Shown: positions 17,428 through 27,105, numbered from the stretch's first letter. The stretch is 64,000 bases of DNA from an uncultured Granulosicoccaceae bacterium (GCA_937958675.1 CALGND010000027.1:21857-85856); one strand, 5' to 3'. The notes: a model not told the origin generated them from the sequence alone. A program made the numbers and translations.

Positions 17428-18669
17428 CTAGCCGGTTTTCAACACATTTTTGGCTTTGGAAAAGAAATCAATCGTTCCAAAATTTCCAGATTTCAAAGCG
17501 ATAACTAACTCTTTGCCACTCACTTGTAGCGCAGGAACACCAGGGTCAATCATTGGCCCAATTTCCATTGCCTCGATACCCAGCGAGTTCACTACGGCAC
17601 CCGAGGTCTCCCCACCAGCAACGATCAGCCGCTTAATACCTTGATCATATGCAAGCTTCGCAATTTCTCCGAAAAAATTCTCAATACTCGAAGCGATTGC
17701 TTCAGCACCGTTTTCCGCCTGAATTCTTTTTACGGCATCGGCCGTATCCGACGAATAAACCAATGGAAGACTCGATTGAACCAACACCCAATCAACCACA
17801 CTTTGAGGTGTTACTGAGCCATCAAGCAGATCAGGAATTGAAAGCGCGAAGTGTGCCCCTCCAGATTCAATGTGGTGAGCAACTTGAGACAACGTTGTTG
17901 TCGAACAAGAGCCTGAAAGTGCTAGAGCTTTGCCTTGTTCTCCCGACCATTTGGCCGAATGTTTTGCGTCGATACCAAATCGTGCCGGTAACCCAATTGC
18001 GATTCCCGAACCACCCGTAATTAAAGGAAATCCATCGATTGCCTTTGCAAGATCGACCAGATCATCATCACTTACTGCATCACAAACAATCCGTTGACGA
18101 CCTTCGGAAAGCTCAGAAAGCAGATGATCACGAGCCAAGCCATCGCGTATGGCATTTAGAGGTAGGTGCCCGATGGCATGGGGAGTCTGGAATTGTAGCC
18201 AGCGTCTGATATCAGAATCTGTCATCGGTGTAATTGGATGATTCTTCAAACTACTATCAGATAAGAGTTGATCGAATACAAAAAGGTGCCCTTGATAAAT
18301 AGTGCGTCCAGTTGTCGGAAAGGCCGGACACACTATAACCGGGCTAGTGCATTTAAGCGCGTCAATCAAGGCATCAATGACAGGCCCAATATTGCCTTTT
18401 TTTGTGGAGTCAAATGTAGAGCAGTACTTGAAAACAAACAGCTCGCAGCCCTGACGTTTAAGCCACTCTAGAGCCGTTAACGATTGTTTAACCGCCTCTT
18501 CCACTGCGCAGGATCTCGACTTAAGAGACACGACACCGGCTTGCACGTCGCTATGCGCATCAGCTTCTGGAATTTGCACATACTGCACGACGCGCATACC
18601 GCCTTGTGCAAGCGTTAACGCAATATCTGATGAGCCGGTAAAGTCATCACCGATAACGCCAATCTTCAA
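17428..18669 (-). CDS. otnK: 3-oxo-tetronate kinase (DUF1537 four-carbon acid sugar kinase)
   Basis: The 413-residue protein has the family N-terminal substrate motif IGDDFTGSSDIALTLAQGG and a C-terminal nucleotide-binding half with GGETSGAVVNSLGI. It phosphorylates a 3-oxo-tetronate at C4. The ATG overlaps the otnD stop (ATGA at 18666-18669), so the two are translationally coupled. Which stereoisomer is used cannot be read from sequence. Confidence 0.9.
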   Translation of the reverse strand: MKIGVIGDDFTGSSDIALTLAQGGMRVVQYVQIPEADAHSDVQAGVVSLKSRSCAVEEAVKQSLTALEWLKRQGCELFVFKYCSTFDSTKKGNIGPVIDALIDALKCTSPVIVCPAFPTTGRTIYQGHLFVFDQLLSDSSLKNHPITPMTDSDIRRWLQFQTPHAIGHLPLNAIRDGLARDHLLSELSEGRQRIVCDAVSDDDLVDLAKAIDGFPLITGGSGIAIGLPARFGIDAKHSAKWSGEQGKALALSGSCSTTTLSQVAHHIESGGAHFALSIPDLLDGSVTPQSVVDWVLVQSSLPLVYSSDTADAVKRIQAENGAEAIASSIENFFGEIAKLAYDQGIKRLIVAGGETSGAVVNSLGIEAMEIGPMIDPGVPALQVSGKELVIALKSGNFGTIDFFSKAKNVLKTG

Positions 18670-19592
18670 GTTTCCACTCCCGGCAGTTTTAAGTTAGCCT
18701 GACCCGCATACACCTTGGCAACGGCTGAATCATCCTCCAGGCCGTGCCCCATTGCGGATGCGGCTACGAACTGCTGCAATGCAGTGCTCGCAATAGGCGC
18801 ATCGAACTGAGATTGTTGAGCAAGATCAATGACTATGCCTAAATCTTTTACAAATATTTCGACTGACGAGTGTGGTGTGTAATCGCCCTGGGCGATATGC
18901 GGTCCGCGATTCTCGAACATCCAAGATGTGCCTGCACATTGTGAAATAACATCGATACACTGCTCTGGTTCAATTCCTTGACTAATACCAAACGTAATTG
19001 CCTCAGCTGCTGCCGCAATGTGCACACCAGCCAGTAGCTGGTTAACCACTTTCATCGCAGAACCTACACCAACCTGATTGCCAAGCACGAAGACTTTACT
19101 AGCCATGGCGTCAAGGACCGACTGTGCATTATCAAAAGCCTCAGTTGACCCGCTTGCCATAATGGTTAACTCGCCCGAGGCAGCCTTTATGGACCCGCCC
19201 GATATTGGAGCATCGAGATAATGTAGGCCAGCCTCGAGACATCTTGCCGATAAGCTGCGTGCCGTATCTGGCGGTATCGTGGCACACGAAACGATGGTTG
19301 AACCCTCAGTGAGATGCTCAACTATGCCCTCTCTGCCGAATAACACATCCTCCGTTTGAGCAGCATTAATAACCACAAGCACAACGACATCAAGCTGAGG
19401 CGCTATTTGATTGAGCTCCGCTATTTGACCGCCTTCATTGGCAAATGTATCCAACGCTGAAGATTGAGGATCAAATCCGTAAACTTTAAAACCCGATCTA
19501 AGGGCAGAACTTGCCATCCCAGACCCCATTGAACCCAGTCCGAATATCCCGACAACAGGGTTCGTTAAAAGAGTTTTTAGTTCCATTGTCAT
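18666..19592 (-). CDS. otnD: L-threonate-type dehydrogenase (beta-hydroxyacid dehydrogenase family)
   Basis: A 308-residue NAD-dependent oxidoreductase of the 3-hydroxyisobutyrate dehydrogenase family. The Rossmann motif is FGLGSMGSGMASS. The substrate loop is DAPISGGSIKAASGELTIMASG, and the catalytic lysine lies in AMKVVNQLLAGVHIAAAAE. As first gene of the otn operon it should oxidise a four-carbon acid sugar such as L-threonate or D-erythronate. An 18-bp operator-like palindrome lies 41 bp upstream of its start codon. Confidence 0.88.
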   Translation of the reverse strand: MTMELKTLLTNPVVGIFGLGSMGSGMASSALRSGFKVYGFDPQSSALDTFANEGGQIAELNQIAPQLDVVVLVVINAAQTEDVLFGREGIVEHLTEGSTIVSCATIPPDTARSLSARCLEAGLHYLDAPISGGSIKAASGELTIMASGSTEAFDNAQSVLDAMASKVFVLGNQVGVGSAMKVVNQLLAGVHIAAAAEAITFGISQGIEPEQCIDVISQCAGTSWMFENRGPHIAQGDYTPHSSVEIFVKDLGIVIDLAQQSQFDAPIASTALQQFVAASAMGHGLEDDSAVAKVYAGQANLKLPGVET

Positions 19593-19632
19593 TTCTCACT
19601 CAATTCAGTTTGATAAAAATGCAGTGTGTTAC

Positions 19633-19650
19633 TATGTTTGCGCAAACATA
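19633..19650. promoter_or_regulatory. Operator palindrome for the LacI-type regulator
   Basis: TATGTTTGCGCAAACATA is a perfect 18-bp palindrome with a central CG, the classic layout of LacI/GalR family operators. It lies in the divergent region between otnD and the regulator gene. That regulator is the only DNA-binding protein encoded here, so it is the obvious ligand. Confidence 0.8.
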
Positions 19651-19666
19651 CTATGGGGGTTAAGAT
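19638..19666 (+). promoter_or_regulatory. Candidate sigma-70 promoter of the LacI-type regulator
   Basis: TTGCGC at 19638-19643 and TAAGAT at 19661-19666 are spaced by 17 bp, a fair match to -35 and -10 boxes. The -35 box lies inside the operator palindrome, which would give autorepression. This rests on pattern only. Confidence 0.4.
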
Positions 19667-19778
19667 ACAACTGATCGCACATAGGAGTCAAGTAGCATTT
19701 TAGACTGCTGCGACTGCCAACGTTATTTTGTGCCAATAAAATTTGTTTAACCCGCCATTATTTAAACCAGCTAGGAGT

Positions 19779-20873
19779 ATGTCCGAGGCCTCAGTTATGA
19801 GTTCTCACGTAAAAAAATCGATGAGCAACAACTCCAAAACACCAAAAAAAATAACATCGCCACTGGGCAGCAAGGACAAACGCATTCCAACTATGACCGA
19901 TGTTGCGAAGCTGGCTGGAGTAAGTCAGATGACGGTGTCTCGCGTCATGCGTAAATCCGGTTACCTTTCCGACGACATAGTAAGCCGAGTACATGATGCA
20001 TCTGAACAACTAGGGTATGTCCATAACAGACTTGCCGGCGGGCTGGCCGGAGCAGATAGCTCTTTGATTGGCGTTGTTCTACCAAACTTACAGAATCGAG
20101 TTTTTTCCGAAGTGTTATCAGGAATAGTGGGCGCAGCCAGCGATAACGGCGTGCAGCCCGTTTTTGGCGTTAGCGATTATTCGCAGACAACTGAATCGAC
20201 CTTAGCGCTAGACTTGCTCGCTTGGCGTCCACAAGGATTAATACTATCCGGTATTGAACATTCGAAAAAACTTCGTGAAACACTAGCATCTTCTAACATT
20301 CGTATCGCAGAGATAATGGATACCGACGGCCCCCCTATAGACACGTGTTTTGGATTTTCTCATCGTTTGGCTGGTAAAGAGATGGCAATCCACTTACTAG
20401 AAAAAGGTTATCGGAAATTCGCTTATGTCGGTAGCCAACATGCGCTAGATCTGCGTGCAAAAAAACGCTACAAAAGCTTTTCTAAAACGATTCAAGCTGA
20501 AGGCGCGCAGCTTGTCACACAGCGAATAACAGAACACCCCTCTTCCACGTTAGTGGGACGTGAATGTACCGAATCAATTCTTAATGGTGACGACAAACCT
20601 GAGGTAATCTACTATGCAAATGATGATCTTGCTGCAGGCGGGCTCATGCATTGCTTGGCCAAGCAAATAACGGTGCCCGAGCAAGTAGCCCTGGCAGGAT
20701 TCAACGGATTAACTTTTCTGGAGGCACTCCCTCAGAGAATTACCACTACACGCACCCCTCGATTTGAGATCGGTACAGCTGCAGCACGCTTTGTCACTGG
20801 TCAAACTACCCGCGACAGTAAGTCAAAAAAACAGGTTTTTGATGTCAGCATAATTGCTGGAGAGACGAGCTGA
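19779..20873 (+). CDS. LacI-family transcriptional regulator of the otn operon
   Basis: The protein has the LacI helix-turn-helix TMTDVAKLAGVSQMTVSRVM, followed by the hinge helix region ending LAGADSSLIGVV and a periplasmic-binding-protein-like effector domain with the usual FAYVGSQHA and YYANDDLAAGGLMHCL stretches. A basic, disordered tail of about 35 residues precedes the helix-turn-helix, longer than usual. The start is uncertain: the frame opens with TTG at 19743, an ATG at 19779 has AGGAG too close (1 nt), and another ATG follows at 19797. It is divergent from otnDKCI and is expected to repress them until a tetronate-related sugar acid binds. Confidence 0.88.
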   Translation: MSEASVMSSHVKKSMSNNSKTPKKITSPLGSKDKRIPTMTDVAKLAGVSQMTVSRVMRKSGYLSDDIVSRVHDASEQLGYVHNRLAGGLAGADSSLIGVVLPNLQNRVFSEVLSGIVGAASDNGVQPVFGVSDYSQTTESTLALDLLAWRPQGLILSGIEHSKKLRETLASSNIRIAEIMDTDGPPIDTCFGFSHRLAGKEMAIHLLEKGYRKFAYVGSQHALDLRAKKRYKSFSKTIQAEGAQLVTQRITEHPSSTLVGRECTESILNGDDKPEVIYYANDDLAAGGLMHCLAKQITVPEQVALAGFNGLTFLEALPQRITTTRTPRFEIGTAAARFVTGQTTRDSKSKKQVFDVSIIAGETS

Positions 20874-20884
20874 TATTGTGATTG

Positions 20885-21682
20885 TCAAACCGCTATCGGT
20901 GCTTTGATATTCGGGTCGGCATCGTAGTTTTCGATAGCGATATCATCGAACTTAAATGCAAATAAATCGTTTACATCAGGGTTCAATTTTAGTGTGGGCA
21001 ACTTATCACGCGGCGTGCGGGCTAATTGCTCTTTAGCTTGATCAAAATGGTTGTTATACAAATGCGCATCGCCAAGCGTATGGACAAATTCCCCTACTTC
21101 TAAACCCGTCACCTGCGCCATCATTTGCGTAAGCAATGCATAGGATGCAATGTTGAATGGCACACCGAGAAATACATCTGCGCTACGTTGATACAACTGG
21201 CAGCTGAGTTTGTTGTCCGCCACGTAAAACTGGAACAAACAATGACATGGAGGCAAGGCCATTCCACTAATTTCGGCAACGTTCCACGCACTGAGCATCA
21301 ATCGACGCGAATCAGGATTAGATTTTATTTGCGCTACTAATTCGCTCAATTGATCGACGGCTTTCCCATCAGGTGTAGGCCAATTACGCCATTGCTTACC
21401 GTACACCGGACCTAGGTCGCCGTTTTCGTCGGCCCACTCATCCCAAATCGATACGCCGTTATCCTGTAGATACTTAATGTTGGTATCGCCGGCAATAAAC
21501 CACAGTAATTCATGGATGATCGATTTGGTATGTAACTTTTTGGTGGTGAGCAACGGAAACCCGTCAGCTAAATCAAAACGCATTTGATAGCCAAACACTG
21601 AACGTGTGCCAGTACCGGTGCGGTCACCTTTGTCGGTGCCCTTGTCAAGAACGTGTTGCAACAGCTCGAGATATTGCTGCAT
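20885..21682 (-). CDS. thyA: Thymidylate synthase
   Basis: ThyA methylates dUMP to dTMP and releases dihydrofolate for FolA. The 265-residue length is that of the E. coli enzyme. The catalytic cysteine is in [12 protein letters not shown], and the folate and dUMP sites are in [27 protein letters not shown] and [12 protein letters not shown]. It follows lgt by 3 bp on the same strand. Confidence 0.98.
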   Translation of the reverse strand: MQQYLELLQHVLDKGTDKGDRTGTGTRSVFGYQMRFDLADGFPLLTTKKLHTKSIIHELLWFIAGDTNIKYLQDNGVSIWDEWADENGDLGPVYGKQWRNWPTPDGKAVDQLSELVAQIKSNPDSRRLMLSAWNVAEISGMALPPCHCLFQFYVADNKLSCQLYQRSADVFLGVPFNIASYALLTQMMAQVTGLEVGEFVHTLGDAHLYNNHFDQAKEQLARTPRDKLPTLKLNPDVNDLFAFKFDDIAIENYDADPNIKAPIAV

Positions 21683-21685
21683 GGT

Positions 21686-22483
21686 TTAAGCCTTATTGTT
21701 TCGGGTGTAGGCCAGTACCAATAAGGTTAGGCCGATTAGGATCATTGGCAATGACAATAGCTGCCCCATGGTCGCCCAGTCAAACGCAACAAAACCGAGG
21801 TGCCCATCAGGCTCGCGGACAAATTCGATCATAAATCGATAGATGCCATAGAGCAGCACGAACATGCCTGATACTGCCATCCGTGGGCGCGGCTTACTGG
21901 AAAACCACCAAACAAGAATAAACAACACAATACCTTCAAAGAAGAACTGATATAACTGATTGGGATGGCGCGCTTGAGCATCGACGTGTGGGAACACCAT
22001 ACCCCAAGGGACGTCGGTCGCTCTGCCCCACAACTCGCCATTTATGAAATTGCCAATGCGGCCAGCACCTAAGCCAATGGGAAATGCCGGAGCAATAAAA
22101 TCAGCCACTTGAAAAAAGGTACGCCCTGTGTGGCGCGCATATAACCAAAAAGCTGCCAACACGCCAAGGAAACCGCCATGAAACGCCATGCCGCCTTGCA
22201 CCCATGTTCTCCAGTTAAATATCATCAAGGGGTTAGCACTAAAGCTATCCCATTGATAGAACAGTAGTGAGCCAAGTTTGCCGCCAACGACAACGCCTAA
22301 TACAATGTAAAAAACAATATCGCCGATTTCGTCCGGCTTCCAACCAGAGTTAGTTTGACGCGCTCGATATTTAGCTAACCACCAGCCTGCTAAAAATGCG
22401 ACTAGATAGGTTACGCCATACCAATGAATGGTCAGCGGGCCCACGCTTAAGGCAACCGGATCTATCTCTGGGTATTGCAGCAT
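21686..22483 (-). CDS. lgt: Prolipoprotein diacylglyceryl transferase
   Basis: Lgt transfers diacylglycerol from phosphatidylglycerol to the lipobox cysteine of prolipoproteins in the inner membrane. The 265-residue protein has about seven membrane helices. The signature GRIGNFINGELWGR is present, as are the HGGFLG motif and the catalytic arginine region. Together with lnt at 38551 it supplies the lipid modification needed by RlpA, the peroxidase and the propeller lipoprotein in this window. Confidence 0.97.
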   Translation of the reverse strand: MLQYPEIDPVALSVGPLTIHWYGVTYLVAFLAGWWLAKYRARQTNSGWKPDEIGDIVFYIVLGVVVGGKLGSLLFYQWDSFSANPLMIFNWRTWVQGGMAFHGGFLGVLAAFWLYARHTGRTFFQVADFIAPAFPIGLGAGRIGNFINGELWGRATDVPWGMVFPHVDAQARHPNQLYQFFFEGIVLFILVWWFSSKPRPRMAVSGMFVLLYGIYRFMIEFVREPDGHLGFVAFDWATMGQLLSLPMILIGLTLLVLAYTRNNKA

Positions 22484-22560
22484 TGTGTTTAGTGTTTCCA
22501 GGTGCTTCGCATACGGCAGTATACTAGGATTTCGTGGGCATTAAATTAACGACATCTGCT

Positions 22561-23412
22561 CTATAGGGTGTCAATTGGCAAGCTTTCAGTCGATCCCCAT
22601 TCGCTCCAAGACCCATCATATACGGACACTTGATGCTCGCCTAACTGAGCCAAGCCTAAGGACAGTATGCAGGCGGTAACGCCTGAGCCACAGCTGGTGA
22701 CAATGGGCTTATGCGGGTTTACACCAGCATCGTTAAAGGCGGCCGCTATTTGTTTTGAACTCTTAAAAGTTTGATCGCTATTCAGCAGGGAGCTATAAGG
22801 TAAATTAAACGAACCTGGGATATGCCCCGCTCGTAAGCCTTCACGCGGCTCAGGCGATTGACCTGCAAATCGCCCAGCGCCCCTGGCGTCGACAATCGTT
22901 GTAGTTGAGTCTTGAGCATTCACTATGTCGTGCACTTGCGTTACCGAACGTAAGAGCTCAGGCCGAAGCGTAGCGGTAAAGTTCCCTGGTGGATGTTGTA
23001 CTTTTTCCCCGTCCACCGGACGGCCTTCGGCTGACCATTTTGGAAAACCACCATCAAGTACAGCTACATTATTATGCCCAAAGTATCGAAACAACCACCA
23101 AACACGAGCAGCCGACATCATCCCATATCGATCATAGGCGACGATAGTGTGATCAGAGTTTACGCCTAGCGCGCGTACACACTCCTCAAACGTTGATACC
23201 GAAGGCACTGTGTTAGGCAACGGAGAGTTTGTGTCAGCGATACGTGTGATATCAAAAAATTGAGCGCCATGAATATGCTCATCTAAACACTCTTGTCGAG
23301 CATTACGCGTTTTATCAGTTAGATGGTACGTTGCATCAAATAAACGTATGGATTGCTCATCTTGCTGCAGAGCATTTGCTAACCAATCTGTAGAAACAAT
23401 ACCTTGATCCAT
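22561..23412 (-). CDS. sseA: 3-mercaptopyruvate sulfurtransferase
   Basis: A 283-residue protein with two rhodanese domains. The N-terminal one is inactive and structural. The C-terminal one has the active-site loop CGSGVTAC, which is the mercaptopyruvate type rather than the CRKGVT of thiosulfate-specific enzymes. It moves sulfur from 3-mercaptopyruvate to thiol acceptors in the cytoplasm. The neighbours are not obviously related. Confidence 0.92.
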   Translation of the reverse strand: MDQGIVSTDWLANALQQDEQSIRLFDATYHLTDKTRNARQECLDEHIHGAQFFDITRIADTNSPLPNTVPSVSTFEECVRALGVNSDHTIVAYDRYGMMSAARVWWLFRYFGHNNVAVLDGGFPKWSAEGRPVDGEKVQHPPGNFTATLRPELLRSVTQVHDIVNAQDSTTTIVDARGAGRFAGQSPEPREGLRAGHIPGSFNLPYSSLLNSDQTFKSSKQIAAAFNDAGVNPHKPIVTSCGSGVTACILSLGLAQLGEHQVSVYDGSWSEWGSTESLPIDTL

Positions 23413-23461
23413 TTTTTACCTGCTTAGAACCTAAGCTATCCGTAGTGAAATAGAACCATTA

Positions 23462-24643
23462 CTATAACACTTTGACCAATAGGCCCTTCAGGTAAAGGCT
23501 TTCTGCCATCGATAAATGTGCCGGATGATCTGCAGCTTGATAATGGTGTTCGAGAATTTGCAAACCCGGGCTCTGCTTAGGTTTTGATTCTTGAATAACT
23601 TTTTGCAAGGCATGCATATCCAAAGCTTGGGAACACGAAGCACTTAACAATAACCCACCTGGATTTAGCAAACGCATCGCTAAACGATTGTTGAGTTGGT
23701 AGTGACGCATTCCAGCATCTCTATCTTTGCGTTTTTTAATAAATGCCGGTGGATCAAGTACCACCACATCAAATAATTCTCCAGCTGCAAACAAGGCACG
23801 CATCGCTTCCACTGCATCATCCTGCTTGGCAGCAAACACGCCAGCTAAACCATTGGCCTTGGCGTTTTCGTTTGCTGCGGTAACGGCCACTTCAGATGAA
23901 TCGATTGCTAACACCGACTCAGCGCCTGCGGTCGCAGCGTTTAGCCCAAATGCGCCAAGATAAGTGTAAAGATCAAGCACACGCTTACCCTTAACCCATT
24001 TGCGTAAAGCCATTCGGCTATCGCGATGATCATAAAACCAACCAGTTTTTTGGCCGAGCTCTGCTGGCACCTTAAATTCAAGTTCGTTTTCAACTATCAC
24101 TAACGACTCGGGTGGCTCGCCGAGTGCGGTCTCGCGATACAAAGGCAGCTGCTCGAGCTCACGTATCGCATTATCACAGCGCAAAACAATATGGTTAACA
24201 TTATCGTGCTTGCTTAGCGCCCTGACGATATCGTCCTTAAATCGCTCCATGCCAGCGGTGTTTAATTGCACAACCAATAGATCGTTGTAGCGATCAACGA
24301 TCAACCCTGGTAACAAATCCCCTTCGCCATGCACCCAACGATAATAAGGTTTTGCATGCATTCGTGTCCGCAACTCGAGCGCAGTGCTCAAACGCTCAGA
24401 TAACAATGCGGCATCCCACGGCTTGTTAGATTGATGACTGACTATGCGAGCAGAGATTAAGGAATGCGGGTTGGCATAGGCAAACCCTAAAAACTGACCA
24501 TTAGCCCGCTCCACCGTGACCGGTTCGCCTGGCTCAATACCTTTTAGTGGTGTGACTGCGATATCGATTTCATTAGAAAAAACCCATAGGTGGCCGGCAG
24601 CTAGGCGCTTCTCTTGGCCCTTTTTTAAACGTAAGGTGGTCAC
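23462..24643 (-). CDS. rlmI: 23S rRNA (cytosine1962-C5)-methyltransferase
   Basis: A 393-residue class I SAM methyltransferase with an N-terminal PUA domain (residues 1-75, KGQEKRLAAGHLWVFSNEI). The central domain contains KTGWFYDHRDSR and the SAM motif VLDLYTYLGAFGLNAA. The catalytic region has VVLDPPAFIKKR and ASCSQALD, the cysteine nucleophile arrangement of the RlmI family. Confidence 0.93.
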   Translation of the reverse strand: MTTLRLKKGQEKRLAAGHLWVFSNEIDIAVTPLKGIEPGEPVTVERANGQFLGFAYANPHSLISARIVSHQSNKPWDAALLSERLSTALELRTRMHAKPYYRWVHGEGDLLPGLIVDRYNDLLVVQLNTAGMERFKDDIVRALSKHDNVNHIVLRCDNAIRELEQLPLYRETALGEPPESLVIVENELEFKVPAELGQKTGWFYDHRDSRMALRKWVKGKRVLDLYTYLGAFGLNAATAGAESVLAIDSSEVAVTAANENAKANGLAGVFAAKQDDAVEAMRALFAAGELFDVVVLDPPAFIKKRKDRDAGMRHYQLNNRLAMRLLNPGGLLLSASCSQALDMHALQKVIQESKPKQSPGLQILEHHYQAADHPAHLSMAESLYLKGLLVKVL

Positions 24644-24757
24644 AATGAAATTCTACGGTGTGGTGATACCGCAAGGTTACGCGAGAATGAAGTTGGCGGT
24701 GCGGAAAAGGTCACGGCGCACATCGGCGCGCCGCTTATTGGTTAGTAACGTTTGAGC

Positions 24758-25249
24758 TTATTTTTGCTCTAAGGCTGCAAGAATTTGATCTTCGAGCTCT
24801 CCACGAATCGATATAATCTGCCCAAGCTTGGCAAGATCGCCCTGTAGCTGCTGCATTTCGTCGGCTGTGCCTTCAAAAGCATCGTACTTGTCGTTGAAAT
24901 CAACCAGGTAATCAGTCGTTTCAGCGATAGCTGGATATACTTCTCTGGCGACCTCTTTGACTGCCTTTCGGCGCTCTTTTCCTTCAATAATGCGTTGATA
25001 CACTTCAAAATGACCCATTGCAGTGTAGTCAACCATGATCTGACAGAAGGTGCGCAGCTGATCCGGGTCGATCGAATGCGTTTCTGCATCACGGCTTTCA
25101 AACGAGCTAATACCGGACAATTTGCAATAAGCGACAACTACATTCTGGCGCAATTTAATCAACGAGTTGATCGTGTGCGTAAGGCGCTCACGGCGCTCTA
25201 CGCCGTTGCTACCGTCTGAAATTTTCGCTTCTGCATTGGATGGGGACAT
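24758..25249 (-). CDS. rsd: Rsd/AlgQ-family anti-sigma-70 regulator
   Basis: A 163-residue helical protein. The stretch RQNVVVAYCKLSGI followed by LRTFCQIMVDYTAMGHFEVYQRI matches the Rsd/AlgQ core, whose members bind sigma-70 region 4 and shift polymerase toward alternative sigma factors. Residues about 100-150 form the second half of the helical bundle. Whether it behaves like Rsd of E. coli or AlgQ of Pseudomonas cannot be told. It has its own likely promoter about 80-110 bp upstream. Confidence 0.85.
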   Translation of the reverse strand: MSPSNAEAKISDGSNGVERRERLTHTINSLIKLRQNVVVAYCKLSGISSFESRDAETHSIDPDQLRTFCQIMVDYTAMGHFEVYQRIIEGKERRKAVKEVAREVYPAIAETTDYLVDFNDKYDAFEGTADEMQQLQGDLAKLGQIISIRGELEDQILAALEQK

Positions 25250-25329
25250 GTTGGGACCTTCGTTTCACAAATCAAATTAACGCGGGCTGCACCACTTTTG
25301 AAGCAAGGATGCTGCCAAGCTGATGTCGT

Positions 25330-25359
25330 AATATAACCACAAGCTAGGCATTGACACAA
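25330..25359 (-). promoter_or_regulatory. Candidate sigma-70 promoter for the rsd-like gene
   Basis: On the minus strand TTGTGT (25354-25359) and TATATT (25330-25335) are separated by 18 bp, close to a sigma-70 promoter, and point toward the gene starting at 25249. The call rests only on the boxes. Confidence 0.4.
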
Positions 25360-25462
25360 CAGTTAATTGTAAATCTTCGAATGGTTTGCAATTAATTGAT
25401 ATCTAAATAGTTTTTGATTCTAGAAATCGCCCAATCCAGCCTTGACAATGCCTGAAATTGTT

Positions 25463-25909
25463 CTAAAGGTCGTGCCATTCGATGATGTGCGCAGGAAGTT
25501 CATGTACCGGTACTTCGTTTTCAGGCTTACATCGGCCCGACATGCTAATACCGGCAGTCACAACCGTGAGCGGGTCGCCACTGATCAATGGATGCCAGCT
25601 AGCTAGGCCTTCGCCCAAAGCTAGACGCCGATAAGCACAGCTTGGCGGTAACCAACTTATTTTTTGCTCATCCAGAGGGCGCAACGATACGCAGTCCTCT
25701 ACATGCTTTAATCGGTTGCTGTAGTCGGTGCATTGGCAGCTATCCGTATCTAGCAATCGACAGGCGACATCAGTAAAGTACACATCGCCTTCATCGGCAT
25801 CCTGCAGTTTTTGCATACAGCACCTGCCACAGCCATCACATAGGGATTCCCACTCGGCATCGGATAACTCATCCAATGACTTGCGCTGCCAGAAAGGCTC
25901 GCTGCTCAT
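25463..25909 (-). CDS. ycgN: YcgN/UPF0260-family cysteine-cluster protein
   Basis: A 148-residue member of the UPF0260/YkgJ-like family with the metal-binding pattern CDGCGRCCMQK and later cysteines in DSCQCTDYSNR. The pattern suggests binding of zinc or an iron-sulfur centre. No biochemical role is established for the family. Its start ATG overlaps the fbp stop (ATGA), so it is translated together with fructose-1,6-bisphosphatase. Confidence 0.88.
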   Translation of the reverse strand: MSSEPFWQRKSLDELSDAEWESLCDGCGRCCMQKLQDADEGDVYFTDVACRLLDTDSCQCTDYSNRLKHVEDCVSLRPLDEQKISWLPPSCAYRRLALGEGLASWHPLISGDPLTVVTAGISMSGRCKPENEVPVHELPAHIIEWHDL

Positions 25910-26916
25910 GCGTGGCTCTGGTGGTACTCAATCAAGCGTTTAACCTCCTCTGAGGACCCCATAATAACGGGCACACGCTGATGCAAACCACTAGGTTCAA
26001 TATCCAATATGTTTTGCACACCCGTGTGGGCCAAGCCACCCGCTTGCTCCATCAACATACCCATCGGGTTTGCTTCGTACAGCAAGCGCAGCTTACCTGC
26101 AGTGCCCTTAGCAATCATGCGCTCATCAAGCGGATAGAGAAACACGCCACCTCTACATAAAATACGATGCACATCACCCACCATCGAACCGGCCCATCGC
26201 ATGTTAAACGCCTTGCCACGAACGCCATCAACGCCTTGAACACATTCGCTTATGTATCGTTTTACCGGTGCTTGCCAATGCTCAGAATACGCTGCATTGA
26301 TAGCAAATTCGTTTGTAGAAGTAGGAACGTTCATATCAGGGTGAGTTAAAATAAAATCACCAATACTGTTATCAAGCGTAAAACCCGCGACACCGTTGCC
26401 CAGCGTTATTACCATCATCGAAGCACTGCTATACAAGCAGTAACCGGCGCAAACTTGTTGCCGTCCACTTTTTAAAAAATCTTCATCACCTGGTGTGCCT
26501 TCACCGTCATAACGCACGATCGAAAATATCGTTCCGGTAGCACCATTGACATCAATATTGGATGAACCATCTAAAGGGTCGAACGTCATTAAAAATTTAC
26601 CGCGCTTAAACTGCCCACTTATCGGGTAGTGGTTGTCCATTTCTTCAGATGCTATTGCCGCCAATTGACCGGTCCATTCGGTGGATTCTAGAAATACATC
26701 GTTGGCGATAATATCGAGCTTTTTTTGCTCTTCGCCCTGCACGTTCTCTTGGCCCGCAGCACCAAGCACGCCGGCCATTTCGCCACGACGAACCAACTCG
26801 GATAGCCGGCGACAGGCAGCGTTTACCGCATCGAGCAGTGCGGTTAAATCGCCGTTTCCACCAGCTAACGCCTCTTGCTCAGCGCAAAAGCGAGCGAATG
26901 TCATACCTTTTTGCAT
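25906..26916 (-). CDS. fbp: Fructose-1,6-bisphosphatase class I
   Basis: This gluconeogenic enzyme hydrolyses fructose 1,6-bisphosphate. The metal-site motif FDPLDGSSNIDVN is intact, and the substrate region GVFLYPLDERM is present. The frame is open up to 27051, but the ATG at 26916 is chosen. It has GGAGA 6-7 nt upstream, gives the standard 336 residues and starts with the family-like MQKGMTFARF. Codons upstream of it look like leader sequence. ycgN follows with a 4-base overlap. Confidence 0.95.
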   Translation of the reverse strand: MQKGMTFARFCAEQEALAGGNGDLTALLDAVNAACRRLSELVRRGEMAGVLGAAGQENVQGEEQKKLDIIANDVFLESTEWTGQLAAIASEEMDNHYPISGQFKRGKFLMTFDPLDGSSNIDVNGATGTIFSIVRYDGEGTPGDEDFLKSGRQQVCAGYCLYSSASMMVITLGNGVAGFTLDNSIGDFILTHPDMNVPTSTNEFAINAAYSEHWQAPVKRYISECVQGVDGVRGKAFNMRWAGSMVGDVHRILCRGGVFLYPLDERMIAKGTAGKLRLLYEANPMGMLMEQAGGLAHTGVQNILDIEPSGLHQRVPVIMGSSEEVKRLIEYHQSHA

Positions 26917-27105
26917 CAGTTGTTCTCCGTGATAGTACTTAAGTTCATAGCAGCGACTCAGCGCTTTCACACCAATATCTGTGCCTAGCTGCCTTAGCAA
27001 TCCATCTATTGTCGCAACTATCACAAGAGTGTGCTGATACCGAGCGCTCATTTGTCCGCTGGGTCGTGGTAAATTTGCGTTCGATTAAGCGAATTGGAGT
27101 AAATG

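Noticed and set aside
26917..27051. N-terminal extension of fbp
   Set aside because: The ATG at 26916 has a good ribosome binding site and gives family length. The upstream codons do not resemble any FBPase N-terminus.
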